Source: Acinetobacter brisouioides (GTDB taxonomy: Bacteria; Pseudomonadota; Gammaproteobacteria; Pseudomonadales; Moraxellaceae). Taken from it: a DNA stretch of 64,000 nt. This document shows positions 8,810-18,662 of this stretch, piece by piece (positions within the stretch are counted from its first letter, which is position 1; every line of letters starts with the position of its first letter). The notes below the pieces were generated by a model. The model worked only from the letters and a program-made list of their open reading frames with translations, was not told the DNA's origin and did no database searches. The stretch is from positions 62,001-126,000 of the forward strand of contig NZ_SJNX01000009.1 of assembly GCF_004331075.1 (NCBI RefSeq). Direction: 5' to 3'. The position numbers and the translations under genes are program-made.

Positions 8810-9913
8810 TTAAGCGACTTTTTTCAGCAAAACTGTACCCACCGAATAGCCCGCACCAAACGAACTCAAAATGGCATATTCCCCCACTTCAACTTCATGT
8901 GCGGTTTTATGCATGGCAATCATTACGCCTGCTGAAGATGTGTTGGCAAATTCATCTAAAATAATCGGTGCGCGGGCAACTTCTGCCTGTTTGCCTGCTA
9001 CATATTTCAAAATCAGTTCATTCATGTTGGCATTGGCTTGGTGTAACCAGAAGCGTTTGATTTGATCGGCATTTAACTGGTTTTTCTCAAGTTGCTGGTT
9101 GATCATTTGTGCAACCAATGGACATACTTCTTTAAACACCTTACGCCCATCTTGATTAAACAACAAACTATCACCAAAGGCATCTTCGCAACGGTTTAAA
9201 AAGCCAAAGTTATTGCGAATGTTGTTGGAGAACTGAGTTTGCAAGTGTACATCAACCAGCTCAAAACCTGCTTTGTCCGCACTATCTTCAATAATTGCCG
9301 CAGTTGCCACATCACCAAAGATAAAATGACAATCGCGCGATTTAAAGTTGAGATGTGCAGAAGTAATTTCAACATTGACCATTAACACACGGCGCGCACC
9401 TGCCTGAATCGCATCGTGTGCCTGTTTCAAACCAAAAGTTGCCGAAGAGCAGGCAACATTCATGTCATAGGCATAGCCTTGAATGCCTAAAGCCGACTGA
9501 ATTTCAATCGATACCGCAGGATAAGCACGTTGCATGTTGGAACATGCCAAAATCACCACATCAATATCTTCTGTCGTCACGCCTGCCTGCTGCATGGCTT
9601 GTTGGGCTGCGGTCACGCCCCACTCTGCTTGCAAGGACAATTGATCATTGCTGCGCTCAGTCAGACGCGGATACATGCGGTTAATATCTAAAATACCCGA
9701 TTTTTCGACCACATAGCGGCTTTTGATTCCTGAGGCTTTTTCAATAAACGCTTCGCTTGAACCATGCAACTCTTCAAGTTCACCTTGAGCAATTTGCTCA
9801 GCATGCTGTTGATTATAGCGCTCTACATAAGCATTCAAGCTCGCGACCAGCTCTTGATTACTAATCGCTTCAGTTGGATGAAATAACCCTGTTCCTGTAA
9901 TACGAATGCTCAT
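8810..9913 (-). CDS. beta-ketoacyl-ACP synthase III (FabH-like)
   Basis: A 367-residue thiolase-fold condensing enzyme. The catalytic triad is visible: Cys155 in NVACSSATF, His in [11 protein letters not shown] and Asn in FANTSSAG. It is longer than E. coli FabH (317 residues), with an insert around residues 25-60, and resembles the Pseudomonas PA3286-type synthases that prime fatty-acid synthesis from medium-chain acyl-CoA. It lies 25 bases downstream of hrpA on the same strand. The substrate preference is inferred from family resemblance only. Confidence 0.85.
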   Translation of the reverse strand: MSIRITGTGLFHPTEAISNQELVASLNAYVERYNQQHAEQIAQGELEELHGSSEAFIEKASGIKSRYVVEKSGILDINRMYPRLTERSNDQLSLQAEWGVTAAQQAMQQAGVTTEDIDVVILACSNMQRAYPAVSIEIQSALGIQGYAYDMNVACSSATFGLKQAHDAIQAGARRVLMVNVEITSAHLNFKSRDCHFIFGDVATAAIIEDSADKAGFELVDVHLQTQFSNNIRNNFGFLNRCEDAFGDSLLFNQDGRKVFKEVCPLVAQMINQQLEKNQLNADQIKRFWLHQANANMNELILKYVAGKQAEVARAPIILDEFANTSSAGVMIAMHKTAHEVEVGEYAILSSFGAGYSVGTVLLKKVA

Positions 9914-9938
9914 GTCAAATTCCTCAATGATTCAAAAA

Positions 9939-12900
9939 TCAAAGACCCAACTGTTGCCAGTGCTTTTGCAAGCGATTTTCGGAAATTGGTATCTTGGTTT
10001 TCATCGGCTGCGAAAACAGTGAAATTCGCAGCTCTTCAACCATAGTGTACAATTCGCGCAATCTTGGGTCATTTTTATGCTTGAACAATTTTTCCATCCA
10101 AGGGTCGACCTGATCAATGGCAGCATTATCTCTTTGCAGATTATTTGGTAGACGCTCCAGTCGCATCATCAGCGCCTTCAAATAGCGCGGGAACTCTTGC
10201 CACAAGCTCAAAGGTTGTGTATAGACGAAATTATCCAGACGCATCAAATCTAGTTGATCTTCAATATCATCCATATTCTTGCCAAGGATTCCCTGATCAA
10301 GCGTAAGTAGTTGACGGCGAATGGTTTGCCATGGAATTAAAATATCATTCAGCAGACCTAAAATATGCTGACCATGCGTCAAAAATTGCTTTTTGACTTG
10401 CGTGACCAATTCTGCAAAGGCTTTGGCATCAACAGGTAATTCATTGATCGCTTCATCCAAAGTGGCATAAATCAACATTTGTTCCAGTTTAGCTTTATCA
10501 CCGAGTGGTGAATATGCCAAAGCCAACGGCTTGGAAATCTGTTTTTTCAACTGTCGAATCGCATCACCCAGTTGCAGATGTACCAAACGGATCACACCTT
10601 GCTTATGCTGATGCATGGCTTCAGCTTGATCATTGAAGGTCTGGATCACGACACCCGATTCATCTTTAGCATCTAGCTCAGCAAAAGCTTTTGTCGGGAC
10701 CAAAGCCTGAAACTGTTTTACAATCACGCCAGTTACTTTTTGTGCAGCTTCAAACACAAACTGTTCAGGAAAGGTCTGAAACTCGTCTTTAGACTGTTTA
10801 ACTGGTCGATGAGTTTCTGTACGGCAACGTGCTTTGAGTTCAGGCAAATCACGCCCTTTTTCAATCACACGCCCTTTTTCATCCACAACGACAATAAACG
10901 GCACAAGATACGGATCAACACGCTCAAACGAGAAATCTTTCTCGCTGATTTGCTCGCCACGCAATGCAAATGCCAAATATTTAAAAATATGCTCACGCAA
11001 ATGCACAGCATCTACAGCTTTCAGTAATTTTTTAGCGGTATCTGGAATCGGCACGATATTACGGCGTTTGTCTTTGGGTAATCCCTTCAACAACGCTTCC
11101 ATCAAATCCAAACGCCAGCCTGGAATCCCCCAAGACCAGATATTTTCATCGACCTGAGGCAATGCCTGAACTGGAATTTTAACAGTTGCCCCATCCTGAT
11201 CATGGCTTGGGTCAAAACGGTAACTGGTGGCTAAACGCAGCTCACCATTGTGCAAATAATCTGGGAATTGCTGTGTGGTTGGACGGTCACTTTGCCAAAG
11301 TGCATCATCTTCTACAAACAAATAACGCGGCTGCTTCGGTTCAATGGTCGCACGCCAGTCTTCAAAGGTACGGCGACTGGCAATTTCTTCAGGCACACGT
11401 GCTGCATAAAATTGATAAATGGTTTCTTCATCCACCACCAGATCACGGCGGCGCAATTTATCTTCAACCCGTTCCACTTCCTCAAGCTTGAGTAAATTAT
11501 GCTTTAAAAATGGCGGCATAATGCCCAAGTGACCTGTCGTTAAAGCATCACGCAGGAAAATTTCATGTGATGCCGCGTGATCAATCTTTTCAAAATTAAT
11601 CAGAAGTTTCGGCTCAATAATCAGACCAAATAGCGAAATCTGGGCATAAGCATTCACAATCCCCGACTTCTTCGACCAATGCGGCTCAAAATAATGGTAT
11701 TTCAGTAAGTCACGTGCGGCCAGCAAAATCCATTCAGGGTCAATCTTTGCCAAGGTTCGCAAATACACCTGTGAGGTTTCTACCATCTCAAATGCCATCA
11801 CCCACGACACACCTGCTTTATGCAAACTACTGGCAGGAAAAATACGTGCTTTTTGCTGACGCACTGCCATATAAACATTGCGCTCATCGGTTTTGTTGGC
11901 AATAAATGACAATAAACCTGTCAGTAAGGCACGATGTAGGTTTTCATAACTGGCAGGCTTATCATTCCAAGACAGTTTTAGACCTTCAGCCAGTTCCACT
12001 AACTGCTGATGCGTTTGTCGCCACTCGCGTAGTCGTAACCAGCTTAAAAAATGCTGGCGTGCAAATGATCGACGTTTATTTTCGGTCATCACTTCACGGT
12101 TGCTTTGTAAAGTTTCCCAAAGTTTCAAATAAAACAGAAAATCAGAATCCGCTTCTTTAAACAATGCATGTTTTTGGTCGGCTTGGGTTTGTTTATCCGC
12201 AGGGCGCTCACGCGGGTCTTGGACAGCGAGTGCACTGACCACTACCAAAATTTCTTTGAGTACCCCAAAATGCGAACCTGCAATGATCATACGTGCCAAA
12301 CGCGGGTCAATCGGCATTTTTGCCATCATCTGCCCGACTTTGGTCAGTTCATTTTTACGTTCACTCATCGCACCCAGTTCGATCAGTAACTTACGACCAT
12401 CATTGACTAAGCGATGATCGGGCGGCTCAATAAAATCAAAATCTTCAAGATTACCGAGCCCCAAACTTTGCATTTGCAAAATTACAGATGCCAAGTTGGT
12501 TCGCTTAATTTCAGGTTCGGTAAATTCTGGGCGACTTAAAAAGTCTTCTTCGCTATACAAACGAATGCAGACACCTGCGGCTATACGACCACAGCGCCCT
12601 TTACGCTGATTGGCAGCTGCTTGTGACACTGCTTCAATCGGCAAGCGCTGTACCCGTGAACGATAGCTATAACGCGAAATACGCGCAAAACCACTGTCAA
12701 TCACATAACGAATATTTGGAACGGTCAGCGCTGTTTCTGCAACGTTGGTGGCAATAATAATACGTCGCCCTGCACCGCCTGGATTAAAAATCCTTTGTTG
12801 TTCTGAAAGTGCCAAGCGCGCATATAAAGGTAAAATTTCAGTATGACGTGGGCCATATTTTTGCAAAGTTTCTTGCAGCTCTCGAATTTCCTGTTCAGTA

Positions 12901-13790
12901 CTGGAAAAAATCAGAATATCTGCATGTTCTGGATGGCCTTTCGCGGCGGCATCAGCAAAACATTCTTCAACTGCCTGAACGACGGCACGCGGTAAGTTTT
13001 CTTCAAAGTCGTCGAACTCATCGTCATCACTACCACCAATATTCATTTCAGAAATTGGACGATAACGCACTTCGACAGGAAAGCTGCGCCCTTCCACTTC
13101 AAAAATAGGCGCTTGACGGAAATATTCACTAAAACGGTTTACGTCTAAAGTTGCCGAGGTAATAATGACTTTTAAATCAGGGCGTTTTGGCAACAACTGC
13201 TTCAAATAACCCATAATAAAGTCAATATTTAAAGAACGTTCATGCGCTTCATCAATAATAATCGTATCGTATTTATTTAAAAAACGGTCATGTGCCAGTT
13301 CTGCCAGCAAAATCCCGTCCGTCATTAAACGAACGATTGAATCATTTGAGCCTTGTTCATTAAAACGAATTTTAAAACCAATCGACTCACCAAGTTTTTC
13401 ACCGACTTCTTCGGCAATCCGCTGCGACACACTGCGTGCAGCCAAACGGCGAGGCTGGGTATGACCAATGATGCCTGTTAAGCCGCGTCCTGCGAGCATG
13501 GCAATTTGTGGTAACTGCGTTGTTTTACCTGAGCCTGTTTCGCCCGCAACAATAATGACCTGATGCTTTTGAATCGCAGCAATCAGGCGCTCGGCATACT
13601 GAGAAACAGGTAAATCTTGGTTGAGTTTAATCTGTGGTAAACGTTGAAATCGCGCTTTCACCTGCGCATTCGATTTCTCAAATAATTCTTGGTATTGCTG
13701 TAAATCTGCATCCTTCGTTTTGCCTAGTCGATTTAAACGATGTCGGTCACGCACCATAACCAATTGATCTATATTTAAATCACTTTGCAC
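9939..13790 (-). CDS. hrpA: ATP-dependent RNA helicase HrpA (DEAH box)
   Basis: 1283 residues, close to the 1300 of E. coli HrpA. Walker A GETGSGKT is at 83-90, the DEAH box at 180-183 and SAT just after. Motif VI is QRKGRCGR. These are followed by the HA2/OB-fold region and the long HrpA-specific C-terminal part. HrpA unwinds RNA on stalled ribosomes and processes some mRNAs. The start is a GTG at 13790 preceded by GAGGATAG. It is probably the first gene of a transcript that runs into the FabH-like gene. Confidence 0.95.
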   Translation of the reverse strand: MQSDLNIDQLVMVRDRHRLNRLGKTKDADLQQYQELFEKSNAQVKARFQRLPQIKLNQDLPVSQYAERLIAAIQKHQVIIVAGETGSGKTTQLPQIAMLAGRGLTGIIGHTQPRRLAARSVSQRIAEEVGEKLGESIGFKIRFNEQGSNDSIVRLMTDGILLAELAHDRFLNKYDTIIIDEAHERSLNIDFIMGYLKQLLPKRPDLKVIITSATLDVNRFSEYFRQAPIFEVEGRSFPVEVRYRPISEMNIGGSDDDEFDDFEENLPRAVVQAVEECFADAAAKGHPEHADILIFSSTEQEIRELQETLQKYGPRHTEILPLYARLALSEQQRIFNPGGAGRRIIIATNVAETALTVPNIRYVIDSGFARISRYSYRSRVQRLPIEAVSQAAANQRKGRCGRIAAGVCIRLYSEEDFLSRPEFTEPEIKRTNLASVILQMQSLGLGNLEDFDFIEPPDHRLVNDGRKLLIELGAMSERKNELTKVGQMMAKMPIDPRLARMIIAGSHFGVLKEILVVVSALAVQDPRERPADKQTQADQKHALFKEADSDFLFYLKLWETLQSNREVMTENKRRSFARQHFLSWLRLREWRQTHQQLVELAEGLKLSWNDKPASYENLHRALLTGLLSFIANKTDERNVYMAVRQQKARIFPASSLHKAGVSWVMAFEMVETSQVYLRTLAKIDPEWILLAARDLLKYHYFEPHWSKKSGIVNAYAQISLFGLIIEPKLLINFEKIDHAASHEIFLRDALTTGHLGIMPPFLKHNLLKLEEVERVEDKLRRRDLVVDEETIYQFYAARVPEEIASRRTFEDWRATIEPKQPRYLFVEDDALWQSDRPTTQQFPDYLHNGELRLATSYRFDPSHDQDGATVKIPVQALPQVDENIWSWGIPGWRLDLMEALLKGLPKDKRRNIVPIPDTAKKLLKAVDAVHLREHIFKYLAFALRGEQISEKDFSFERVDPYLVPFIVVVDEKGRVIEKGRDLPELKARCRTETHRPVKQSKDEFQTFPEQFVFEAAQKVTGVIVKQFQALVPTKAFAELDAKDESGVVIQTFNDQAEAMHQHKQGVIRLVHLQLGDAIRQLKKQISKPLALAYSPLGDKAKLEQMLIYATLDEAINELPVDAKAFAELVTQVKKQFLTHGQHILGLLNDILIPWQTIRRQLLTLDQGILGKNMDDIEDQLDLMRLDNFVYTQPLSLWQEFPRYLKALMMRLERLPNNLQRDNAAIDQVDPWMEKLFKHKNDPRLRELYTMVEELRISLFSQPMKTKIPISENRLQKHWQQLGL

Positions 13791-14129
13791 CGAATGCTAT
13801 CCTCATACATAAAAGTGGCTAGTTTACTCGACTCTGATCATGATAGAAAGAATTACATTTTCAAGTTTTTTTGAATCAATCTCTTGAATTCAAAGCTATG
13901 AATCGCCATATTGAGTCAAAGTGATGCGAAATAGGATTGTGACTGTCATCACCTTGCAATAGATGCACATAACAATCTTGATTGTAAGAAGTGAACGGTA
14001 TTGCAAAAATCCATAATTCATTTTTCCGATTTTATGCATTAAAAAATACTATTTTACCAATGATGTTTTTTTTCTTATTCTAAATTTCGTAAACAGATTA
14101 CTACTTCCATCCATCTTACGGAGATAATG
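13791..14129. other. intergenic region with the divergent hrpA and ahpC promoters
   Basis: 339 bases without a gene. The ahpC side is very AT-rich, and a dyad CAATCTTGATTG lies about 150 bases before ahpC. I looked for the spaced ATAG/CTAT tetrad of an OxyR site and found only single ATAG elements (near 13931 and 13959), not a convincing full site. Confidence 0.5.
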
Positions 14130-14693
14130 ATGAGCTTAATTAATACTGAAGTTAAACCATTTAAAGCAACTGCATTTCATAACGGCCAATTCGTTGACAT
14201 TACTGAAGCCACTCTTAAAGGCAAATGGTCTGTATTCTTCTTCTATCCAGCAGACTTCACTTTTGTATGCCCAACAGAACTTGGTGACCTTGCAGACAAC
14301 TACGCTGAATTCAAAAAATTAGGCGTGGAAATCTATTCAGTTTCTACAGATACTCATTTCACACACAAAGCTTGGCATGATTCTTCTGCTGAAATCAAAA
14401 AAATTGAATACCCAATGGTTGGCGATCCAACTTGGGCACTTGCTAAAAACTTCGAAGTGTTAATTGAAGAAGCTGGTCTTGCTGACCGTGGTACTTTCGT
14501 CATCGATCCTGAAGGTAAAATCCAAATCGTTGAAATCAACGCTGGTGGTATCGGTCGTGATGCTCAAGAACTTCTTCGTAAAGTAAAAGCAGCTCAATAC
14601 GTACACGGTCACCCAGGTGAAGTTTGCCCAGCAAAATGGAAAGAAGGTGACGCAACACTTGCTCCATCTATTGACCTAGTAGGTAAAATCTAA
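14130..14693 (+). CDS. ahpC: alkyl hydroperoxide reductase subunit C (peroxiredoxin)
   Basis: 187 residues, the same length as E. coli AhpC. The peroxidatic cysteine is Cys47 in DFTFVCPTE and the resolving cysteine is Cys166 in GEVCPAKW, so it is a typical 2-Cys peroxiredoxin that reduces hydrogen peroxide and organic peroxides. Two ATGs lie in tandem; the second, at 14130, is six bases from GGAG and is preferred. No ahpF follows. Codon use is that of a highly expressed gene. Confidence 0.95.
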   Translation: MSLINTEVKPFKATAFHNGQFVDITEATLKGKWSVFFFYPADFTFVCPTELGDLADNYAEFKKLGVEIYSVSTDTHFTHKAWHDSSAEIKKIEYPMVGDPTWALAKNFEVLIEEAGLADRGTFVIDPEGKIQIVEINAGGIGRDAQELLRKVKAAQYVHGHPGEVCPAKWKEGDATLAPSIDLVGKI

Positions 14694-14722
14694 TCTTTCG
14701 ATTAGATCACCTCTAAAAAGAG

Positions 14723-14746
14723 CCCCTCGTTTGAGGGGTTTTTTTA
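14723..14746 (+). terminator. ahpC terminator
   Basis: CCCCTC-GTTT-GAGGGG followed by seven T residues, 29 bases after the ahpC stop. Confidence 0.88.
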
Positions 14747-14747
14747 T

Positions 14748-15551
14748 TTAGGCAGAAGCAATGCGTTTTTCAAACATGTTTGCAACCAAGTTAACCATTG
14801 ACTGCCGTGACAGCACTCGCGCAAGCTGTGCCGTTAAATAGTTGAGTTTTCCTGTAATGACAAAGGTTTGTTTTTTTTCCAATCCACGAATTGCAGACTG
14901 AATGACATCCTCCACCGTCATTGCCTGCATACCCTCTGTATTTGCCTGTGCAACCTCTGCAAAATTGGTCGTGGTATTTCCTGGGCAAAGTGCCAACAAT
15001 TGCACGCCAGAATTACGATACTCGCCTGCTAACGCCTCGGTAAAATTCAGCACATACGTTTTGCTTGCGCCATAAACTGCAATATAAGGTAAAGGTTGAA
15101 ATGCCCCAGTTGATGCAACATTTAAGATAATTCCTTGTTTTTGTTTTAACATTTTTGGCAAAAACAATTGAGTTAATTGAGTCACGGTCAACATGTTCAG
15201 CAGGATCATTTCTTGGTAGCTTTGTAGTGATTGCTCTAAAAATTTTGTCCATTTACCAAAACCCGCATTATTGATCAAAATATCAACGCTCAAACCTTGC
15301 TGAGTAATTTTTTCAAATAGTTGTGATGCAGCATCCAGTTTTGCCAAATCCAGTGAAATACAATCGACTTGAATCGAATAACGCTGCTGTAGTTGCTCAG
15401 CCAAATGCTGCAATTTTTCTGTGCTACGCGCCACAATAATCAGGTGAATACCCTGTTTTGCCAAATATTCAGCAAAGCCTTGTCCAATCCCAGAAGATGC
15501 CCCTGTAATTAACGCTGTTTTATTTTGAAATTTTTCTAAGACATGACTCAT
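14748..15551 (-). CDS. short-chain dehydrogenase/reductase
   Basis: A 267-residue classical SDR with a Rossmann fold: the nucleotide loop GASSGIGQG near residue 16, INNAGFG, and the catalytic Tyr-Lys pair in YGASK with the preceding Ser in NVASTG. The substrate is unknown. The ATG at 15551 has AAGG upstream; the in-frame ATG seven codons earlier has no such site. A MerR-type promoter lies 31-62 bases upstream and the MerR gene is next to it, so expression is probably inducible. Confidence 0.85.
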   Translation of the reverse strand: MSHVLEKFQNKTALITGASSGIGQGFAEYLAKQGIHLIIVARSTEKLQHLAEQLQQRYSIQVDCISLDLAKLDAASQLFEKITQQGLSVDILINNAGFGKWTKFLEQSLQSYQEMILLNMLTVTQLTQLFLPKMLKQKQGIILNVASTGAFQPLPYIAVYGASKTYVLNFTEALAGEYRNSGVQLLALCPGNTTTNFAEVAQANTEGMQAMTVEDVIQSAIRGLEKKQTFVITGKLNYLTAQLARVLSRQSMVNLVANMFEKRIASA

Positions 15552-15581
15552 ATTGCACTTACCTTTTATCATTGAGCCATG

Positions 15582-15613
15582 ACTATAAACTCGTCCCCTA
15601 GGGACAGAGTCAA
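15582..15613 (-). promoter_or_regulatory. MerR-type promoter/operator of the SDR gene
   Basis: Reading the reverse strand: a -35 TTGACT (15608-15613), a 19-bp spacer and a TTATAG/TATAGT -10 (15582-15588). The spacer is longer than the normal 17 bp and holds the near-palindrome GTCCCCTAGGGAC (15593-15605) centred between the two elements. Over-long spacers with a central dyad are the hallmark of promoters untwisted by MerR activators, and a MerR gene ends ten bases away. Confidence 0.75.
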
Positions 15614-15622
15614 GTGTTTATT

Positions 15623-16009
15623 TTAGGCAAGGTCAGCGCATATTTGCTGCTCTTCATCGGCATATAATTGAGTCAAGGTCTGATCAAGGTCTAACAAATC
15701 TTGTTGTAACTGTATCAAATGCTGTTTTTGTTGTTCTAGTTTTTGCCATTTTTCAGTCATAAGCTGCTTGGCGATATCTAAGGGAAAGCGCTGTTGCTGC
15801 GCTTTAATACAAGCAAGTTCTTGAATCTCAGCCAAACTAAAGCCAACGGTTTGCGCTTGACGAATCATCCTGACCAAGCGTATATCCAGATCAGAATATA
15901 CGCGATATTTACCCAAACGCTTTGGTTCAGGAAGCAAACCTAATTGCTCATAATGGCGAATGGCTTTGGGTGTTGTGTTGCAACGTGCTGCAAGCTGTCC
16001 AATATACAT
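15623..16009 (-). CDS. MerR-family transcriptional regulator
   Basis: 128 residues. The N-terminal winged helix-turn-helix (YIGQLAARCNTTPKAIRHYEQLGLL, then YRVYSDLDIRLVRMIRQA) is followed by a Gln-rich dimerisation coiled coil. No CxC metal-binding motif is present (cysteines at 10, 67 and near the end), so a metal or redox sensor is not indicated. It lies just upstream of the SDR gene, whose promoter has a MerR-type dyad, so it is the likely activator of that gene. Confidence 0.88.
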   Translation of the reverse strand: MYIGQLAARCNTTPKAIRHYEQLGLLPEPKRLGKYRVYSDLDIRLVRMIRQAQTVGFSLAEIQELACIKAQQQRFPLDIAKQLMTEKWQKLEQQKQHLIQLQQDLLDLDQTLTQLYADEEQQICADLA

Positions 16010-16030
16010 AAATTTTATCTAAGCGCGAAA

Positions 16031-16747
16031 TTAACAATAATTCTGCATTAACATCAATTGAAATGGATGATTTTGTGGCACACATTTTTGAGTCGCTTTC
16101 GCATGTTCACGAAATAATGCACCTGTGCGGTATTTTGCAGTATTGGACAAAATAATTCGAGCATCATCATTGGTGACGACAGCAGTCTGATCCAATGTAC
16201 GTAATCTAGGTAAAATAAGCTGATCTAGCGTTGAAACCAATAGATCAATCACAATAACCCCAACAAATTGTTGTGCAATCATGACAGGATGTGAAAATGT
16301 GATGGTATAGGCATGGTTACAAATATAGTCAACATAAGGCCCATCGACATACGGTTGTTTATTTTTTGCAGGATGATTAAACCAATCGAATAAACGAAAA
16401 TCCAGACGCTGCTGTAAATCCTGATAGTTTTCTAACTCTGCTTGCTGAATTTTTTGATCTTTTTTATACCACCATTCGAGCGTCCAGTAACCTTGTTCTT
16501 CTGCAGTTTCCGCAGAATAGCCAGCAAATCCCATACCATGGCTGTATTGGCTATGTTGCAATGCAGTTTGAATGTGCTGTTGTAGTTTGTACCGGTCTGA
16601 GGGTGTCAGTTTTACACCTTCTGGTAAGAGAGAATCTGCTGAAAGTAAGTGGCGAGCTTGTTCTACCAGTCCTTTGGCAGCTTGAGTAATTTCGACAACT
16701 ACTTGATTCAGTAAGTCCTGAATCTGTTCAATCTGTATATCGCTCAT
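16031..16747 (-). CDS. PDC/Cache-like sensor domain protein
   Basis: 238 residues without a clear signal peptide or membrane segment. The pattern WTLEWWYKK ... DWFNHP ... YVDYICNHAYTITFSHPVM ... GVIVIDLLVSTLDQ resembles the PDC/Cache ligand-binding fold normally found in the extracellular part of chemoreceptors and sensor kinases. The ATG at 16747 has GGAA eight bases upstream and is preferred over one eight codons earlier. The GntR gene is 67 bases upstream on the same strand; as a stand-alone Cache protein it may act with that regulator. Confidence 0.6.
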   Translation of the reverse strand: MSDIQIEQIQDLLNQVVVEITQAAKGLVEQARHLLSADSLLPEGVKLTPSDRYKLQQHIQTALQHSQYSHGMGFAGYSAETAEEQGYWTLEWWYKKDQKIQQAELENYQDLQQRLDFRLFDWFNHPAKNKQPYVDGPYVDYICNHAYTITFSHPVMIAQQFVGVIVIDLLVSTLDQLILPRLRTLDQTAVVTNDDARIILSNTAKYRTGALFREHAKATQKCVPQNHPFQLMLMQNYC

Positions 16748-16813
16748 GCTTTTATTTCCTTTTTTTACCACTTTTTCTTTGTGCTCGAACAGTGTCAGAA
16801 ACTTAGTTTGATT

Positions 16814-17530
16814 TTAAAGTGTTAACTTATATTCAAGCATTTGATCTGTTAATGTATCAAGCAAATTTTGTGCCTGTTGAGCGGCGGCATCAGCATCCTG
16901 CTGTTGCAAACAAGCAAATAGTTTTAGGTATTCAGCAACAGTTTGCATATGAATTTTATCGTTTTTATACAATGTTGCAACCAGTGGCAGCCATTCTGCC
17001 TGAATAGCAAGCTCCTGATTGGCTAAACGTGAAGATTGCGCATAGGCTACAATCATCAACAAACATCGCATGTCCGTTTGGGCACGTACATCTGCAGACT
17101 GTGCATCTTGAAAAGTCAAGATCAGTTCATGCAGTTTGGACAACTGCTGAGGAGTTGTACGTTGCGTCACAAGTTTGGCACTATGCGATAAAATTGCACT
17201 ATGAAACTCGCATAGATCAGCGAGATATTCGTTACTGACTTGACGTAAAGGCTGTTGCTGTAATACTTGATTGGCAGAAAGCTCACAAACAAAACTTCCA
17301 CCATTTCGTCCACGACGCGTATCAATTAATCCTTTGACACGTAGCGTGTTCAGTGCTTCACGCACAGTTACAGGCGACACGCCCATAAGACGCGATAAAT
17401 CAGCTTCGTTTGGAAGTTGTTCATTTGCTTCAAGCAACCCTGCAATAATGGCATTGCCTAATCGTTCCACGACCTGTTCAGAGCGTGTCGCTTGACCGAT
17501 TGGTGCATATATAACGGTATGTGCTGTCAT
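16814..17530 (-). CDS. GntR-family regulator (FadR/FCD subfamily)
   Basis: 238 residues. The N-terminal winged helix has the typical LPNEADLSRLMGVSPVTVREAL and GLIDTRRGRNGG segments, and the C-terminal all-helical part fits the FCD effector domain. FCD regulators usually sense small organic acids. A 19-bp palindrome sits 18-36 bases before the start and is the probable autoregulatory operator. The gene heads a probable two-gene unit with the PDC/Cache-like protein. Confidence 0.85.
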   Translation of the reverse strand: MTAHTVIYAPIGQATRSEQVVERLGNAIIAGLLEANEQLPNEADLSRLMGVSPVTVREALNTLRVKGLIDTRRGRNGGSFVCELSANQVLQQQPLRQVSNEYLADLCEFHSAILSHSAKLVTQRTTPQQLSKLHELILTFQDAQSADVRAQTDMRCLLMIVAYAQSSRLANQELAIQAEWLPLVATLYKNDKIHMQTVAEYLKLFACLQQQDADAAAQQAQNLLDTLTDQMLEYKLTL

Positions 17531-17547
17531 CGCTAGTTCTCGTCTAA

Positions 17548-17566
17548 ATCAAGCATCATGCTTGAT
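17548..17566. promoter_or_regulatory. probable GntR operator (19-bp palindrome)
   Basis: ATCAAGCATCATGCTTGAT is a perfect palindrome with 9-base arms around one central base, immediately upstream of the gntR start. A looser relative, AAGCA-N6-TGCTT, occurs about 65 bases further upstream. Position and symmetry suit a GntR dimer. Confidence 0.65.
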
Positions 17567-18148
17567 ACGGTAGGCTAAAAAAGATAAAGCTTTCCATAAA
17601 ACCCCTCGTTCCTATTATTTCCAAGCAGAATCGTGCTTATCTATATTTTCGAAATTCCATTTCTGATGTAGAAGATTGGCGTAAATAACTTAACTGACTT
17701 GCATTCCTGCATTGAATCGCCAAATTAATCATCTATCAATGTTTTATGGATGCAGCGATTATAACAAATCGTTTTTAAATTAATGTCGTTTCTTGAAAAA
17801 TCAACGATAAATTGAGTGATTAAAATCAACCAATTGCATTAATCTCATACAGATATTCCAAATATCGTGCCATATCACGAAGACTCTGGATATATTTAAA
17901 AAATTATTAGTTTTTTTATACTGTGTTTTTTAATTCATATTAAATATAAGTTATTGTTTAATATGAATTAAAATTTAAATATGAAATATAATTTATTATA
18001 CAAAATGTTATCCGATATAAAACTTTTCCAGTCTTTTAATCAGTATAATCTTAGCGCTTTTGTAAATAATGGACTTTCACCATAAATTTATAATTTTTCT
18101 TTTTCGATCAATTACTTTTTTTTAATCCCCTGCTTGAGAGAGTTATGT
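17567..18148. other. 582-bp AT-rich intergenic region
   Basis: No open frame with a ribosome-binding site and no tRNA-like fold was seen. The stretch 17900-18120 is extremely AT-rich with several near-palindromic runs. It must hold the gntR promoter and the 3' end of aceI transcripts. I see nothing else that I can support. Confidence 0.5.
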
Positions 18149-18562
18149 TTAACTCAAACTGTATTTTCTTTCAATCACATCAAAACACCATTGAAATATA
18201 AAGGTATATACTAAAATGCATAAGGTAATACTCATATCGAGTAGCAATGCATTCAAAAAACCTAAATTTAAACCACAGGCAATCAACGGCACACTAATAA
18301 ACAGTAGCCCGCCTTCAAAACCGATCGCATGCAGAATACGTACCCAGATGCCACGTTGCAATTTTAAATGACCTTCCAATTTTTCAAACAGGTTGTTATA
18401 AACCACATTCCAACACACTGAAATAATCGCCATTGCCAACCCTAAACTTCCCGTGAGTTCCACAGGCATTTCAAACATATAACTTAATGCCAAAGTCATG
18501 ATCAACAATAAAATACCTTCATAACTTAACGCATGAATCCATCTTTTCTTGGACAACAACAT
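18149..18562 (-). CDS. aceI: PACE-family multidrug efflux transporter AceI
   Basis: 137 residues in two tandem transmembrane-pair domains, as in AceI, the Acinetobacter chlorhexidine/polyamine exporter. The essential acidic residue Glu15 is present in HALSYEGILL, and the second repeat has RILHAIGFEGGLL followed later by FIFQWCFDVIE. It is divergent from the LysR gene that matches AceR, the known activator of aceI, with a 100-bp AT-rich gap. Confidence 0.92.
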   Translation of the reverse strand: MLLSKKRWIHALSYEGILLLIMTLALSYMFEMPVELTGSLGLAMAIISVCWNVVYNNLFEKLEGHLKLQRGIWVRILHAIGFEGGLLFISVPLIACGLNLGFLNALLLDMSITLCILVYTFIFQWCFDVIERKYSLS

Positions 18563-18662
18563 GAAATTTTCAGCTCTTTTTACTTGGAATCACTGCATTT
18601 TATTTTTATTATTCTGATTAATCGAATTAGATTCTTTCAAAATAATTGATAGATGAATATAA

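Noticed and set aside
13920..13975. OxyR-type site upstream of ahpC
   Set aside because: Single ATAG elements occur near 13931 and 13959, but the four spaced tetranucleotides of a full OxyR site are not there.
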